Shown one piece after another: positions 62,877 to 62,937 of a stretch of 62,937 nucleotides of DNA. This DNA is from an uncultured Eubacteriales bacterium (GTDB lineage: Bacteria > Bacillota > Clostridia > Lachnospirales > Lachnospiraceae). A program made the position numbers and the translations under genes. The stretch's first letter is position 1. Each line of letters opens with the position of its first letter. The stretch covers positions 1 to 62,937 of the forward strand of contig UQCD01000013.1 of assembly GCA_900539455.1 (NCBI GenBank). Direction: 5' to 3'. The notes beneath the pieces were generated by a model. The model saw only the letters and a list, made by a program, of their open reading frames with translations. It was not told where the DNA came from and ran no database searches.

Positions 62877-62937
62877 TGGGCAGAGGTGGATTCGAACCAC
62901 CGAAGCAAGTTGCAGCAGATTTACAGTCTGTCCCCTT
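62877..62937 (-). tRNA. tRNA-Tyr (GTA), 5' end beyond the window
   Basis: The visible part runs from the anticodon arm (CAGACTGTAAATCTG, anticodon GTA) through a long variable arm (GCAACTTGCTTC), as in class II tRNA-Tyr, to the T-arm GGTTCGAATCC and the 3' acceptor strand. First visible gene of the tRNA operon. Confidence 0.9.

Overview
The window is an AT-rich, low-GC Firmicute chromosome segment. Gene content points to a spore-forming anaerobic clostridium, most likely Lachnospiraceae: spore genes (spmA, spmB, a pdaA-like deacetylase), a sodium-type F-ATP synthase, and a family I associate with Lachnospiraceae. Promoters are near-consensus sigma-A sites, ribosome binding sites are strong, and TTG/GTG starts are common. 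Family and organism calls come from reading motifs and gene order; no database search was run.

Layout. 1-2723: a ywmB-type gene cut by the left edge, and a membrane-anchored zinc-metallopeptidase-like protein with a long Tyr/Asn/Ser repeat arm. 2768-10068: the ATP synthase operon (atpI/Z-like, atpB-E-F-H-A-G-D-C) with its promoter and terminator. 10322-10467: a long palindromic element. 10489-25761: a long minus-strand block, read pfkA, dnaX, ybaB, recR, three SMC-complex genes resembling Wadjet JetA/JetB/JetC (MukF/E/B-like), a TPR/acidic-repeat/P-loop protein, tsaC/sua5, a ywlE-like phosphatase that has lost its nucleophile, rpiB and a dCMP deaminase. 25926-31844: a LysR regulator, purA, deoC with two small membrane-protein genes, SRP RNA, tadA, a pseudouridine synthase and a GNAT acetyltransferase. 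31894-32985: a degenerate HD-GYP protein.

33211-36611 is the most distinctive accessory locus. A 65-residue hydrophobic cationic peptide has its own strong promoter and is followed by a SpoIIM/DUF95 protein, a 563-residue membrane protein and an ABC ATPase. This is the set that makes and exports circular bacteriocins of the AS-48/circularin/uberolysin type. A secreted 333-residue protein and a membrane-anchored 184-residue protein lie just upstream.

38629-62500: an ankyrin protein, a probable Lachnospiraceae-specific protein, rsmA, tatD, metG, a large secreted protein with a sequestered ribosome binding site, a DUF885 lipoprotein, a GT2-GtrA glycosyltransferase with a 49-codon gene behind it, an APH-fold kinase, spmB, a PdaA-like deacetylase, a HisJ-like phosphatase, an ABC-F protein and spmA. 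The final block (Orn/Lys/Arg decarboxylase, guanylate-kinase-like protein, yaaR, holB, ricT, trmN6-like, rsmI) follows the Bacillus yaaO-yabC order. 62612-62937: a tRNA operon (Tyr, initiator Met, Phe) with terminator, running off the right edge.
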